From Anisus vortex (Eukaryota > Mollusca > Gastropoda > Planorbidae), in the NCBI GenBank assembly GCA_949126835.1, contig OX421495.1, forward strand, positions 5,162,011-5,226,010: a DNA stretch of 64,000 nt. The letters run 5' to 3'. The notes under the pieces are model-generated. The model had not been told where the DNA came from, searched no databases, and saw nothing but the letters and a program-made list of their open reading frames with translations. Shown piece by piece: positions 10,420 to 20,490 of this stretch. Each line of letters opens with the position of its first letter. Position 1 is the first letter of the stretch. The translations under genes were made by a program, and so were the position numbers.

Positions 10420-13400
10420 TTAACTCTGAGATTGTTTCTCCCTGACAATTAGACTGGAATCTGACAAGGCACTCCACTCTGTAAAGGAACCCTGAAATAC
10501 AAAGTGACAATAAAAATTGATTTTAGTTCCACCACACACAAAAAAAGACGACACATTTCATCTTTACAGATGTAAACAGTAAAAAAAATATTTTCTCTTG
10601 AGAAATTTACGCCTATGCTTGCAATACAAATAGAATCAAATTCAAATATTAACTCAAAAGCTACCATGGCATTTTCCCCCATATGGCCAGCCAGTTTTCA
10701 TGACCTTATTTTTTTTACCCAGGCCCAATGCAATCAAAGCTTTTTTTTACAGCTTTTATTATGAATGAAACCCTAAGTGTTACATATCAAAATAAGCAGA
10801 AATAAAAGCGTATCTACATAATGCCAATAGAACATTTTTAAATTCTAGAATAAGTGTGAAAGTAAAGGTGAAAGTAAGAATGTTGTTTTAGAAACAAAGT
10901 CAAACAAATAAGAAATATTCAACTTACAGTCTAATATCTCCGAAAATAATAATCTGAATAAAAAAGAAACGTTGCGATCCTATTTAGAATTCTATTAGAA
11001 ACACTCGCTTCAAATTTCATTAATTTTTGTTCACAAATAACAAAGATACACACAAAAAACTAAACACAAGTACAGTAACAATACTGAGGGAAAAAAATGG
11101 AAAATTAAACCAGACATTGCAAAAAAATCCCTTTTAAACACAAAAAACATGTTTTCCACTTAATATTTACATTTGAAAAAAAAATACGGAAGTAGACGAT
11201 TCAAAACAAGGACGTTAGTTTATTATTTCTAAATCTTGGATTGGATTAGAACAAAATAAATATATAAGGGTTTTTGAGCCGCAAAATGCGGCTCGTGGTC
11301 TTGCAACACGGTTGGCTTGAGCCGCAAAATGCGGCTCATGGTAGTTAAAGAGTTAATGAAATAAAAACAAAAGAGGAAAGTTTTATTAGTGTACATTATA
11401 TAAAGGCACGTCCTCCTTGCCCAGAATGTAAGCGGCAGCAATGAGTCCACAGGCAGTCATGCCAGTCTGACAGGATGAGACCAGTGGTCGACTCAAGTCC
11501 ACACCGGCACTGTCAAACACTGTGCAAAAATAGACAAGAAAACACAGAATACAAACAATGAACAACAAAACCTGAAGAAATAGATACTGTAGTCTATTAG
11601 GACCTGGTAAGGGCAGATAATAAATCTAAATTTTTCTATGCATGGTAGGGACAGGTAACAACGGATGCCAAAAGTAGATAACAAGAAATGACCAAGGCAG
11701 TATACCAAAAATTAAAGGATTAGTTTACAAATAGCATGTTTAAAAAACATATACTTTCAATGATTATCCCTGTCAGTTAATATTAAGACGTTAGTGCACA
11801 TCTAAACTAGTGGTTAAAAAAAATTAACCAAAGACTTATTTTCAATGATGCTATTAATGTGTTCTACTTACATTGCTTCAATTCCTCCTTAGATTTCACA
11901 GTTCCATCTTCATTGAATAAGCTGCCGAATGGTATATTTTTAGCACCAGGGATGTGGCCACCTGAATCATCTGTTTACATTGCGGATAAATTGTAACACA
12001 AGATTAATGCTAGAGTAAAAGCAGGGCACAAGTCAATAAAACAAACAAACACATCTTTCATGGGTTATCTTTTAGTCTTCTGTATAGCAGAAGTGTCTGT
12101 AACATTTAAGATAAATAGATAAGATCTAACGCTTTTCACATGACTCACTGTTAGTAGATGAAAAAAAAATCACAGACATATTTTCAATTACAATGATATT
12201 GAAATAAAATGTATGCAAAACTTTCTTGTTAAATCTATCTAATTAACTATGTGTTCACTTCAAGCTTAAGAAATTCATGGCTCAGATAAATTAAAAAAAC
12301 TTTCAGGAATTAAACTCTGTACTAATGTACTATACTATAATGTATTGTATGGCAAAAGAAAAACCGGCAACCAAAAAAAAGAGATTTAAAGATGATCTGA
12401 AAGCAACAAAAAAGAACTAGATGTGGACCGAGGCGGATAGGAGGCACTGGCGGCTGACGGAAGCAGGTGGCAAAATGTTATATTGCCTGGGGTTCAGTTG
12501 GCAGAAAGTAACAGAACCCTCCAGGGCTGAACAAAAATGTACAAATAGAAAAGCCAAGCCAACCTGCAAAACCAAACACCACAGCTGCATATTTTGTGTG
12601 CATACCTGCAAAAACATTTTCAGGGCCCATATAGGACTAATAGCCACCAAAGAGGCCACAATGCAACTGGGAGACATGGTCATCCTTGGAAATGATGGCA
12701 TTAAAATACTGTATGTTAACTATGGATACTAAGTCATTCCCTACTTAGATATATTCCACAATTCTGACTGGCTCAATTTCATTGTGCCAGTTTAATCCTG
12801 TTCTTGTTAAATTATTTTAATATCAATGAATTTCATCTTCAACTTTATATAATTGTTAATATGTTTTAAATGAAACAGAAATTACTTGTCCCTAAGAAAA
12901 TGTATTTATTAAAGTTTTTTTTGAAGAAAAGTCTATTACATCTGTTGAGGAACAACAGGAATGTTTTCAGGATGTTAAGCTACAAAAAGAGGCTTGTGGT
13001 CCAAATGCAAAGTTGGTGCAAGACTTAATTAATGGCTGGCTGTTAGAGAATGAGTTTAAAAACTATATCAAAATTGACTGTTATGGTTTATTCATCAAAT
13101 ATATGCAAGGGGACAAATAGTCAGGCTGAAAAATTTTGTAAGTCACTTAAAACACACTTTTTAAATTGTTGGAAAACTTCCCTATAAAATTTACCACAAA
13201 GATTGTACTGGCATTTGTAGCTTGCATTTGTTTTTCGTTTAGTTAATAAATAGATTAGAAAGGACAATTTCAAATGTCTGTGGGTGAGCCAATAAGACAC
13301 AACAAAACTTATTGGTAAAAAAAGGTCGAGCTGATTGCCAATTCTGGAAACAAACATGACCTATGCTAAAAGAACACACTTTAAGGTCAAAGTAAAATAA

Positions 13401-15526
13401 ACAACAAGCTATCACTGATCTAAAAAAAAGAATGAGTAGAGCCTCAATATTGAAATTGCATACACAAACTAAAGCCAGAATTGATTACACCATTCAAAAT
13501 ATTCACTTATCCATATAAGCGAGTTATAGGAATAAACCACCTATAATTAGAACAAATCTATATGATTGAAAGTCACTTGAAATGTATTTATGGGTCAATG
13601 TTTAGGAAATATATATTTTATAGATAAGTGAAAGTCTATTTATTTTGGCTTTAAGATTGTCACTTCCGTGCCAAGTATCCACTATTTTTATATAGACCAG
13701 TGCAAGCTATAGAGATCATGAACAACATATTCATTCCACTGATACCTGTATCTGAAACATAAAAACTGTCGCTGCCTCTGGCATCCATTATTTGTTCTTT
13801 CTTTGACTTGACATTTCTAGTCATTGAGTTGTAGTCTCGCAGTAAATGTGGTCTGAAGTTGACTTCGAATTCTCCTTCCTGTGTGCAAGAAATACTGATA
13901 AATAAACAACAACCTGTCAATGCCTATTTAATATTAACGCGTTGTTATAAATTTAAGGGGGCACGTGGCCGTGCAGCAACATGTTCAGATGGCATACTAA
14001 AGGTCCTGGGTTTGAATCTTGGTGCATACTAGGATTTTTTAATGGGTCTGGAGGGTGTCCAAATTTTCCATTATTGTCAAGGCATCTTATACATCTTGAA
14101 TTAACAGTTCCTATAAAAAAGCTGATAAAAATTGTACCCACTGACACATACTATACTTAACACATAATTAATTGAAAATAAAATGTTGTGACATTTTGAT
14201 CAGTACTGTTAGAAAAAGCAATCTGAACATATTACATCAAAAGTAACATGTTCACATACACTGGATACACAAATAATCTAGACAATCAGTAAACTTACTT
14301 CAACTGAAGGCTCATCTGTGGTCACGTGGTATCCATTCATTATCCACTGCCTCAAGCCTCCGTTTAAAACTGATATCTTGTCATGACCAAATAACTACCA
14401 GAGACAATATACACATTAATTTGATTTCAAGCAAGATTATAGTTAAAATAGAACGACAACAAAAGCTGATCAAAGTAAATAGGATTGGAGAAAAATAATA
14501 ACGATAAATAAGAAACTCAAGGTAAATGTTAACAATGCAAATTTTCATGTTTGTAAATTACCCGAAAGAGAAACCAAGTTCTAAAAGATGGCCTTGTGTT
14601 GAATCTGTCGTAAGCTATTACGTGGGTAAAGTTGGATATCCCCAAATCTTCTACATAGTCCTGGAAAAAGTTTGAATCGGGTATCCTAAATTTGACAGTC
14701 GAATCTGGAACCGGTGGGCTGACTTTTTTCAAGTCAAAATGTAACGCTGTTTGAATGTGAGCTCTGCGAGACAAATGTATGTATAGTTTAGTGCAAACAT
14801 TTGATGGCTATTATATGCACTGAGCTATAAAGGGAAATTTGAACAGAAATCTGCACATTTGTTTTTTTACCAAAGCAAAATAATGTGGAAAAGGGATTCA
14901 AGGTCATTTGTGAGATTGTGATCAATCCTTACCTTAGATCTGCACAATTTTCAAACTTGAAATATTTCTAGAAATTCCTTGTATAAATTTTTTTTTCATG
15001 TGATTGTATAAAAATAAGTAGGATTTCTTCGGTTAATAATATTAGTCAACTAAATTTTAGATAATATTATAATATAATATATTTTGAACTGTAACAACTC
15101 CAACTAAATGTAACTGCATTGACGAAATTTTTTTGCTATTCGTTAATATTTACTTCTGTTAATATTTAAATTGTTTTCTTTTTTTGTTTTTCAACGATTG
15201 ATCGATAACTGAATTAGCTATCAAAAACATACAAAATAAAAAATTCATTTATTACTGTTTTTTAAGATGTAACCATATGAAAATATTATTTTTATAACAA
15301 ATTTATTTTTTTAAAAATAACGAATAAGTAGCCTTTTAGCAAAAAGAAGTCTTTTAGTAATTACGTACTCTTTATAAAACTCTTTATAACCATCAACATT
15401 GGGGTCCGGCACCCATGAGGTGTCAAGAACACGCAGGTTATTGGTCAGTTTTGGTGCCCCTCTTATGGAACCTAAGATCTGTTCTCTGAGCCAATTTGTA
15501 CTGACAAGTGTTGAGACTTTGGCCAT
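10420..15526 (-). CDS. Two-domain rhodanese: thiosulfate / 3-mercaptopyruvate sulfurtransferase
   Basis: Coding exons, all with AG/GT borders and matching phases, are 15526..15369, 14763..14562, 14394..14299, 13878..13746, 11970..11872, 11519..11395 and 10491..10420. They total 885 bp, encoding 294 aa plus stop; animal TST/MPST is about 297 aa. The start ATG begins [13 protein letters not shown]. Domain 1 carries [23 protein letters not shown] and the [10 protein letters not shown] block. Domain 2 carries [21 protein letters not shown], then [10 protein letters not shown] with the catalytic cysteine at residue 246, and GSFTEW (272-277). These enzymes move sulfane sulfur from thiosulfate or mercaptopyruvate to cyanide, thiols or thioredoxin, usually in mitochondria or cytosol. 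The active loop CQTGMT matches neither the mammalian TST loop (CRKGVT) nor the MPST loop (CGSGVT), so the substrate preference is open. Introns hold LINE and SINE remnants. Confidence 0.93.
11276..11337. repeat. Duplicated perfect 8-bp-stem hairpin
   Basis: GAGCCGCAAAATGCGGCTC occurs twice, at 11276-11294 and 11319-11337, in the last intron of the sulfurtransferase gene. Each copy is an exact inverted repeat with an AAA loop, and the two sit 43 bp apart in direct orientation. They may be the ends of a miniature element or a structured RNA motif. No function is assigned. Confidence 0.8.
12065..12115 (+). mobile_element. Jockey-like LINE 3' tail fragment
   Basis: A short segment reading 'cttctgtatagcagaagtgt' and then 'ctgtaacatttaagataa' matches the 3' terminus of the LINE ending near 26600. 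It lies within an intron of the sulfurtransferase gene. Confidence 0.5.
12417..12705 (+). mobile_element. LINE C-terminal zinc-like fragment
   Basis: A frame from about 12421 reads through [16 protein letters not shown], then [19 protein letters not shown] and [10 protein letters not shown]. This matches the usual C-terminal tail of invertebrate LINE ORF2 proteins, where a C-x2-C...RxxIGLxSH motif follows the reverse transcriptase. It is antisense within an intron of the sulfurtransferase gene and has no upstream RT. A small host protein is unlikely. Confidence 0.55.
12911..13120 (+). pseudogene. Coding-like 70-codon stretch, unrecognised
   Basis: One plus-strand frame runs 69 codons to a TAG at 13118 without an ATG. 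Its composition is protein-like: [20 protein letters not shown], later [18 protein letters not shown] and [17 protein letters not shown]. It is antisense in an intron of the sulfurtransferase gene. I do not recognise it. The likeliest explanation is a relic of a retroelement ORF or a processed gene copy. Confidence 0.35.
13958..14090 (+). mobile_element. tRNA-derived SINE, 5' part only
   Basis: It begins with a degraded tRNA-like head ('gcacgtggccgtgcagcaac'), then a B-box-like GGGTTTGAATC, then 'ctaggattttttaatgggtc' and 'gagggtgtcc' as in the full copy at 35488. The 3' body is missing. It lies in an intron of the sulfurtransferase gene. Confidence 0.7.
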
Positions 15527-16720
15527 ACTATAGAAAACTGCAGAAATGATAATACATTGGTAATAAAAAAAAATGTGGTGTTGTAGGTTCTAACAACAGA
15601 TTCAGTAACATTTTCTAAACGTTTAACTCCTTCACTTTGCATTTTAAGCAGAAAAAAAGCATCAGTTGCAGAATAGTGTGTCAAGAATTAACTAGTTAAC
15701 TATAACTAGAATTACTTAACTATAACTTTAAACTATGGGGTCATCTGTAAATAACGTCACATGAATTTTACCAATTTTCACCCCCTTCCCTCATCTCTAC
15801 AAGTTGTCACAAAAAGTCAGATCCCCTTTCCAGTATGATGTCACAAAGCTCTGCACCCCCCTCCACCAAAGGAAAAAAAATCCCACTTCCGATTTCCAAA
15901 TCTAGCTTGTCTTAAACCACTTCTATTGACATTGTAGGGGTTCTATGTATTTAAAAATGCTGCAGCACTCGGATGTCTTAGGAAAAAACATACTCTATAT
16001 ACTAGCGTGTGGGTCCCTCCAGTGGGTAGGCTGCATCCATAGTTCAGGGTTTTCCAAGTTATATTTTGTACTTCACTCACAGATAGGTCGCAACCATAAT
16101 TTTGGGGAGTGACACTGACATTTTAATATAAAATGATTCCAAACACATTTTAATATAAAATGTCTAACAAACGTTACCATAAAAATTACTAAATATTCAC
16201 CTTGATTTGGAAACTTTTCTTATAAGTAATAATATAGTAGTAATAGGAAGATTTATACTAAGGAATAATCAGCATAGCTAAGGGGGAGCAAGAGGCATGC
16301 CTTTCCCCAAACCTTGTCCAGAAAACCCAATTTTGTTTTCCAAAGAAGGAGTTTTTGTTTTTTTAAATAATAATTTTTGTTTTCTTTTGTTCTGAAAAGT
16401 TCCATAGAAATGTTTACGTTACCCTTATTGTCTCACAGTGTCAGAGCTCACCTAGTTATACAAAGTTCTTGAGAATAATTAGTACTCTAATTTTGCTGGA
16501 TAGGGCCTACATTTTTTATTCTGAGAATAAGAATTTAAAACTTCTAGACTTACATGATTAATCAAATTTTTATAATATAGTTTTTACTGTTGATAGTTAT
16601 ATAGAATATAGAAATAGTTCAGGATGAAATTATGCACTAGTTTAGAATTCACCTGTCGTTGCCCATCTATCTTAACTTGCACCATTCTCATCCCAATCCC
16701 ATCCTCACCTTGCTTTATTT
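15527..16720. other. 5' flank of the sulfurtransferase gene, with a decayed TIR-element end
   Basis: No upstream exon is evident. At about 15736-15880 the text 'tgtaaataacgtcacatg', followed by C-rich tracts and 'gtatgatgtcac', resembles a decayed left end of the TIR family whose clear copies start at 20491 and 41832. The gene's promoter should lie upstream of 15526, but I see no diagnostic element. Confidence 0.35.
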
Positions 16721-16778
16721 TAGGGATGTTATAGAACCAAAAACCGGTTGGGGGAAAACAACAGTTTTAACATCCCTA
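16721..16778. mobile_element. 58-bp MITE with perfect 8-bp target duplication
   Basis: The element starts TAGGGATGTTATAGAACC and ends GTTTTAACATCCCTA. CTTTATTT lies immediately outside both ends (16713-16720 and 16779-16786), a perfect 8-bp duplication of hAT type. Its termini and the internal AACCGGTT match the larger element at 61243-62068, so this is probably an extreme internal-deletion derivative of that family. Confidence 0.85.
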
Positions 16779-16786
16779 CTTTATTT

Positions 16787-17670
16787 GCCCTATGCCTATC
16801 CCATTACTTGCTCTATTTGATGACAGCCCCCTCCGCTTCCCCCAACCCTCCTGTACCAAGCTAAAAAAAAATATCAGGTTTGCACACAAAAAAAGAAAAG
16901 AAGCTAAAAATTTGGGTCAGATTATCAAATTATTGTAGTGGTAGACCTAAAAAATTATATGTTTACATTCAAGTGGACAATTAGTTCTATTTAATTAATT
17001 TAAACTTCAACCTAATTCTAGTTATATATATACCGTAATATATTATATTATATGTAATGTAACTGGCTTTAAAATACTGTATTGAAATTCATCATACTGG
17101 TATAAATAAAAAGAAATATTAGTGGCCATGAACTGGGTAAAAAAAAATTTACTTTAAAAAAACGCTGGTTTAATAAAATAAAACTTCTCTAAATATCATT
17201 TGCAAGACATTTAATTTAATGACTTGAATTTAAGGTTAAGTTAAGGTAAGACCTAAAATACGTAAATTCTAACTAAACACTCACACTGGCATAAAAAAAA
17301 ACGATAATTTAAACAGACTTTATTAGTAAAAACTTTACTTGAAGCTTGTGGTGCACGTGAAATTGGTCAATCTGACGGTAAACTTTCTTCCTTTTCTAGA
17401 TAAAAGTTATCTAAGCATTTTTGCAGAACTCGTTTTATTGTGGAATAATGAATAATAAGTGTTGATATAATTATTATTGTAATTGTAGCAGTCGCTTATG
17501 ATTTACTGAAATACGTGACTTGAGAATAGCTGCCCTTGTTTTCAAGGACCTTCAACTTCGAACTCGGGTCAAGTTTTTGTTTTGTTTTGTTTTTTGTGCA
17601 TACACACTGAGCTATATGAAAAGTGAGAGAGAGAGCTCGGCGCATAGCCTAACCATAGACTAAACATGAT
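16787..17670. other. AT-rich intergenic, nothing identified
   Basis: No exon, RNA gene or bounded element is supported. A TA-rich tract lies near 17020-17060. Confidence 0.4.
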
Positions 17671-17671
17671 A

Positions 17672-17745
17672 TATTATCTTATCTTATAAGTTTACAGACG
17701 TTCATTATAGATAAAAGATTATACGTCCACTAGGCCCAAAACTCC
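17672..17745 (-). mobile_element. Jockey-like LINE 3' tail fragment, minus strand
   Basis: 'cttatcttataagtttacag' with 'acgttcattatagataaaag' is the reverse of the LINE 3' terminus seen at 26560-26600 and 40826-40920. It is a short relic. Confidence 0.5.
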
Positions 17746-18062
17746 TGCAGGGTGACACGGATCCGTCGGTGGCAGGGATAGAATCCGCGACGTGTCAGTT
17801 GGTTTTTGGTTGACAGTCCTGTCTATTTATAGTCTACTAATGTCCCCAATTTAAATGTAGATTATATTGCAATATATATATATCTATATCTATATAATAT
17901 ATATATAATATGTAGATTGTAGGCGTATTATTATTATTTTTTATACATGTTAAATATGTGTGTGTGAGTCTTAGGGGACGTCCATTAATTACGTCAACAA
18001 TTTTAGGCGATTTCTACCTCCCCGTTGTCAACAACTGTCTAATTTCAGAGACCCGCCCTATA

Positions 18063-19235
18063 TAGAGTTGCCAGACGTCCGGCAAAAGGAGGACATGTCC
18101 TCTTTTTTTAGCCCTGTGTCCTCCGTCCGACAGGCAAAGCTAAAAACCCGTAAAATGATTCGGCTTTTGTAAGCCAAAGGTTTTTTTAAATCCTTTGTGC
18201 ACATTTTATGTTATTATTTAGCCTACTGTCAATAAATGGCTGGGTCGAGTAGGCCTAAAGCAAAACACTGGAGTATTTAGAAGGAATTGTCGTGAATTCG
18301 GTTGTGTTATCTAATGCGTTGTTAGACTTATAATTGTAGTGGAGTTAGTTTTTTCATTTTCCCAAATGCAAGTTGCTTTTCAGAGTTACTAAAAATGTGT
18401 GAATTTTTGTCTGAATCGTTGGACACAATAGTAGTAGTAGCCTAATGTGGAAAGAGTGTCCTCGTTGATAAACAATCAAAGGACAAAGGAAAGAAACATA
18501 CTCTCAGTTAACTCTGTAAATGGAACATTCTTACAAAGTATAACATGAAAAATGTCACATATGAACAGTTTTATACAATTGTGCTTGCTAACGAAGATCT
18601 TCTGTAAAAAGTTAACTGGTCTTAGAAATATGTTAGATCTCTATATAATTAAGGAAAATGATATTGACTGTTTTCAAATAATATAGTAGGCCACTATTGT
18701 TGCATTTCGAGGAAAAAAAAAGTAAATTGAATTTATATTTAAACTTATTTTTGCAAGACTTTTTCTTGATTAATTTACTAATAGATATTTATTGGCAACT
18801 ATTAGAGTTCATTTGCTGACTAAAGCAATTGAAACACCCAATGTGTCCTCCTTTTGTACTGGTTGCTGATTAAATCAATTGAAACACCCAATGTGTCCTC
18901 CTTTTGTACTGGTTGCTGATTAAATCAATTGAAACACCAAATGTGTCCTCCATTTGTACTGGTTGCTGACTAAATCAATTGAAACACCCAATGTGTCCTC
19001 CTTTTGTACTGGTTGCTGACTAAATCAATTGAAACACCCAATGTGTCCTCCTTTTGTACTGGTTTCTGACTAAATCAATTGAAACACCCAATGTGTCCTT
19101 CTTTTGTACTGGTTGCTGATTAAATCAATTGAAACACCCAATGTGTCCTCCATTTGTACTGGTTGCTGACTAAATCAATTGAAACACCCAATGTGTCCTC
19201 CTTTTGGTAGGCTACCCATGTATCTGGCAACCCTA
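18063..19235. mobile_element. hAT-like element nested in a TIR element
   Basis: Left end TAGAGTTGCCAGACGTCCGG, right end ATCTGGCAACCCTA. Flanking octamers are GCCCTATA (18055-18062) and CCCCTATA (19236-19243), matching at 7 of 8. A shorter relative with the same ends sits at 62723-63190. About a third of its length is a 50-bp minisatellite (18815-19205). It is non-coding. The phrase 'aggaggacatgtcctc' near both ends is itself partly palindromic. Confidence 0.85.
18815..19205. repeat. 50-bp minisatellite, about 7.8 copies
   Basis: Tandem 50-base unit containing 'caattgaaacacccaatgtg' and 'tcctccttttgtactggttg'. Copies are 94-100% alike by eye. It lies inside the hAT-like element 18063-19235. 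The shorter relative at 62723-63190 has one partial unit, so the array expanded within the element. Confidence 0.95.
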
Positions 19236-19420
19236 CCCCTATAATATAATTATGTCAACAATTTGTTACCCCCCCCCCCCCCCCATTACAAAAGTTTAGA
19301 CGCTGGCATTTAATAATGTTTAACTTCAAACTAGATCTAGTATTATTGTTCCACTGCCACCACAGAGAATGGTACATTAAATATTATAGCATAGGGTGGA
19401 GATTTGCACATAATCTATTT

Positions 19421-20490
19421 AGATCATCCCCCCCTCCCCATATACTATTATGGCCATAATATATATTTTATGCTTTATTGTTATTTCATAGAAAAGTTTT
19501 GAAATTGCTATATGACTCTTAGTGTACACGTGTCGGTGTTTTGAATAGCCATCCACTGATTCAGAATTTTTGTTTTTCAAAACTCAATCTAAATTTAAAG
19601 AATATTTTTTGCTTGTTGTAGGCCTATATAGTCCTATAGGCTAATGTTTGCGAAGGTGAAAAGGTTTTTATTTTAAAGCTAACATGCTCTACATATATTA
19701 CTTTTTATACAGGTATCTATTATTTCTTTTAAAAGTAAAAAGTGTATAGGCCTAATGAGTTAGTTCCTATAATATGTTCAGAATCTGCTGGTATTAGGCA
19801 TAGAACAAACTAAGACAACACCAATAGAAACCATCAATAGGCTTTATCTTAAAAAAGTCAATGAGTCAAGTTTTTTTTCTTGTTTAGCAAAAATGGATGA
19901 TTATAATCATCAAAAACATTTTTTACTTTAAAAAAAAAATTGATTAAATACTCCTTAAAAAAATATTTGACCCTTTGCTGACTATAAAAGAAAGAAACAA
20001 AAGCTAAGTTAATAAAAATGGACCTGAAAATATGAAAAATATCGGCACAAATAGTCTATATGAAGTATATGTCAGCCAGTAAAGCCAGATGTAGGCCTAC
20101 TCAATAAGGATTTTAAACTAAAAATGGGCACGAAATGAGTAATGCAACCGCCCCCCCCCCCCTTACACACTGTTATAAACTGATTTTGGGGCTTGGGGTG
20201 GGCTGAACATTTGATTCAATTTGTTTTTGTTGCTAACACATCTCTATATGCCTACCTAGTTTCAGTATGATGTGAAAAGGCTCAATGCCCCTCTTTGCCA
20301 TGCAGAGAGTAAAAAAGAAAGCTTGGTGGAGTTAATATATTAATAAAAAGGATTTTAAAATAATCATAAGAATTCAATTCATTGTAATAGAGTATAAACG
20401 ACACTAACATCACCACATATAGATTTAATAATTACAGTGAGTTTGTTTATTTATTTAGAGGTTTGTTTGTTTGTTCGCTATAGGCTCTTA
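19421..20490. other. Intergenic, nothing identified
   Basis: AT-rich. A C-run near 20149-20162, followed by 'cagtatgatgtgaaaaggctc', resembles interior text of the decayed element at 15736, so an old TIR-element remnant may lie at about 20110-20310. Confidence 0.35.

Larger units (their letters stand above)
17974..19420. mobile_element. TIR element of the GACGTCCATTAATTACG family, interrupted
   Basis: The left end GGGGACGTCCATTAATTACG follows TTA at 17971-17973. The same subterminal text ('ttttaggcgatttctacctc', 'agacccgccctata') is found in the copies at 45298 and 60253. A hAT-like element (18063-19235) is inserted in it. Host sequence resumes at 19236 with 'aattatgtcaacaatttgtt', which matches 60355 onward. 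No right terminus was found, so the distal part is deleted or too diverged, and the end given here is approximate. Confidence 0.7.

Noticed and set aside
13121..13357. Minus-strand frame with [10 protein letters not shown] resembling a C2H2 finger
   Set aside because: No histidine ligands follow at the right spacing, and the frame is otherwise AT-driven.
18815..19205. CRISPR-like regular repeats
   Set aside because: The 50-bp units are head-to-tail without unique spacers, inside a eukaryotic transposon: a minisatellite.
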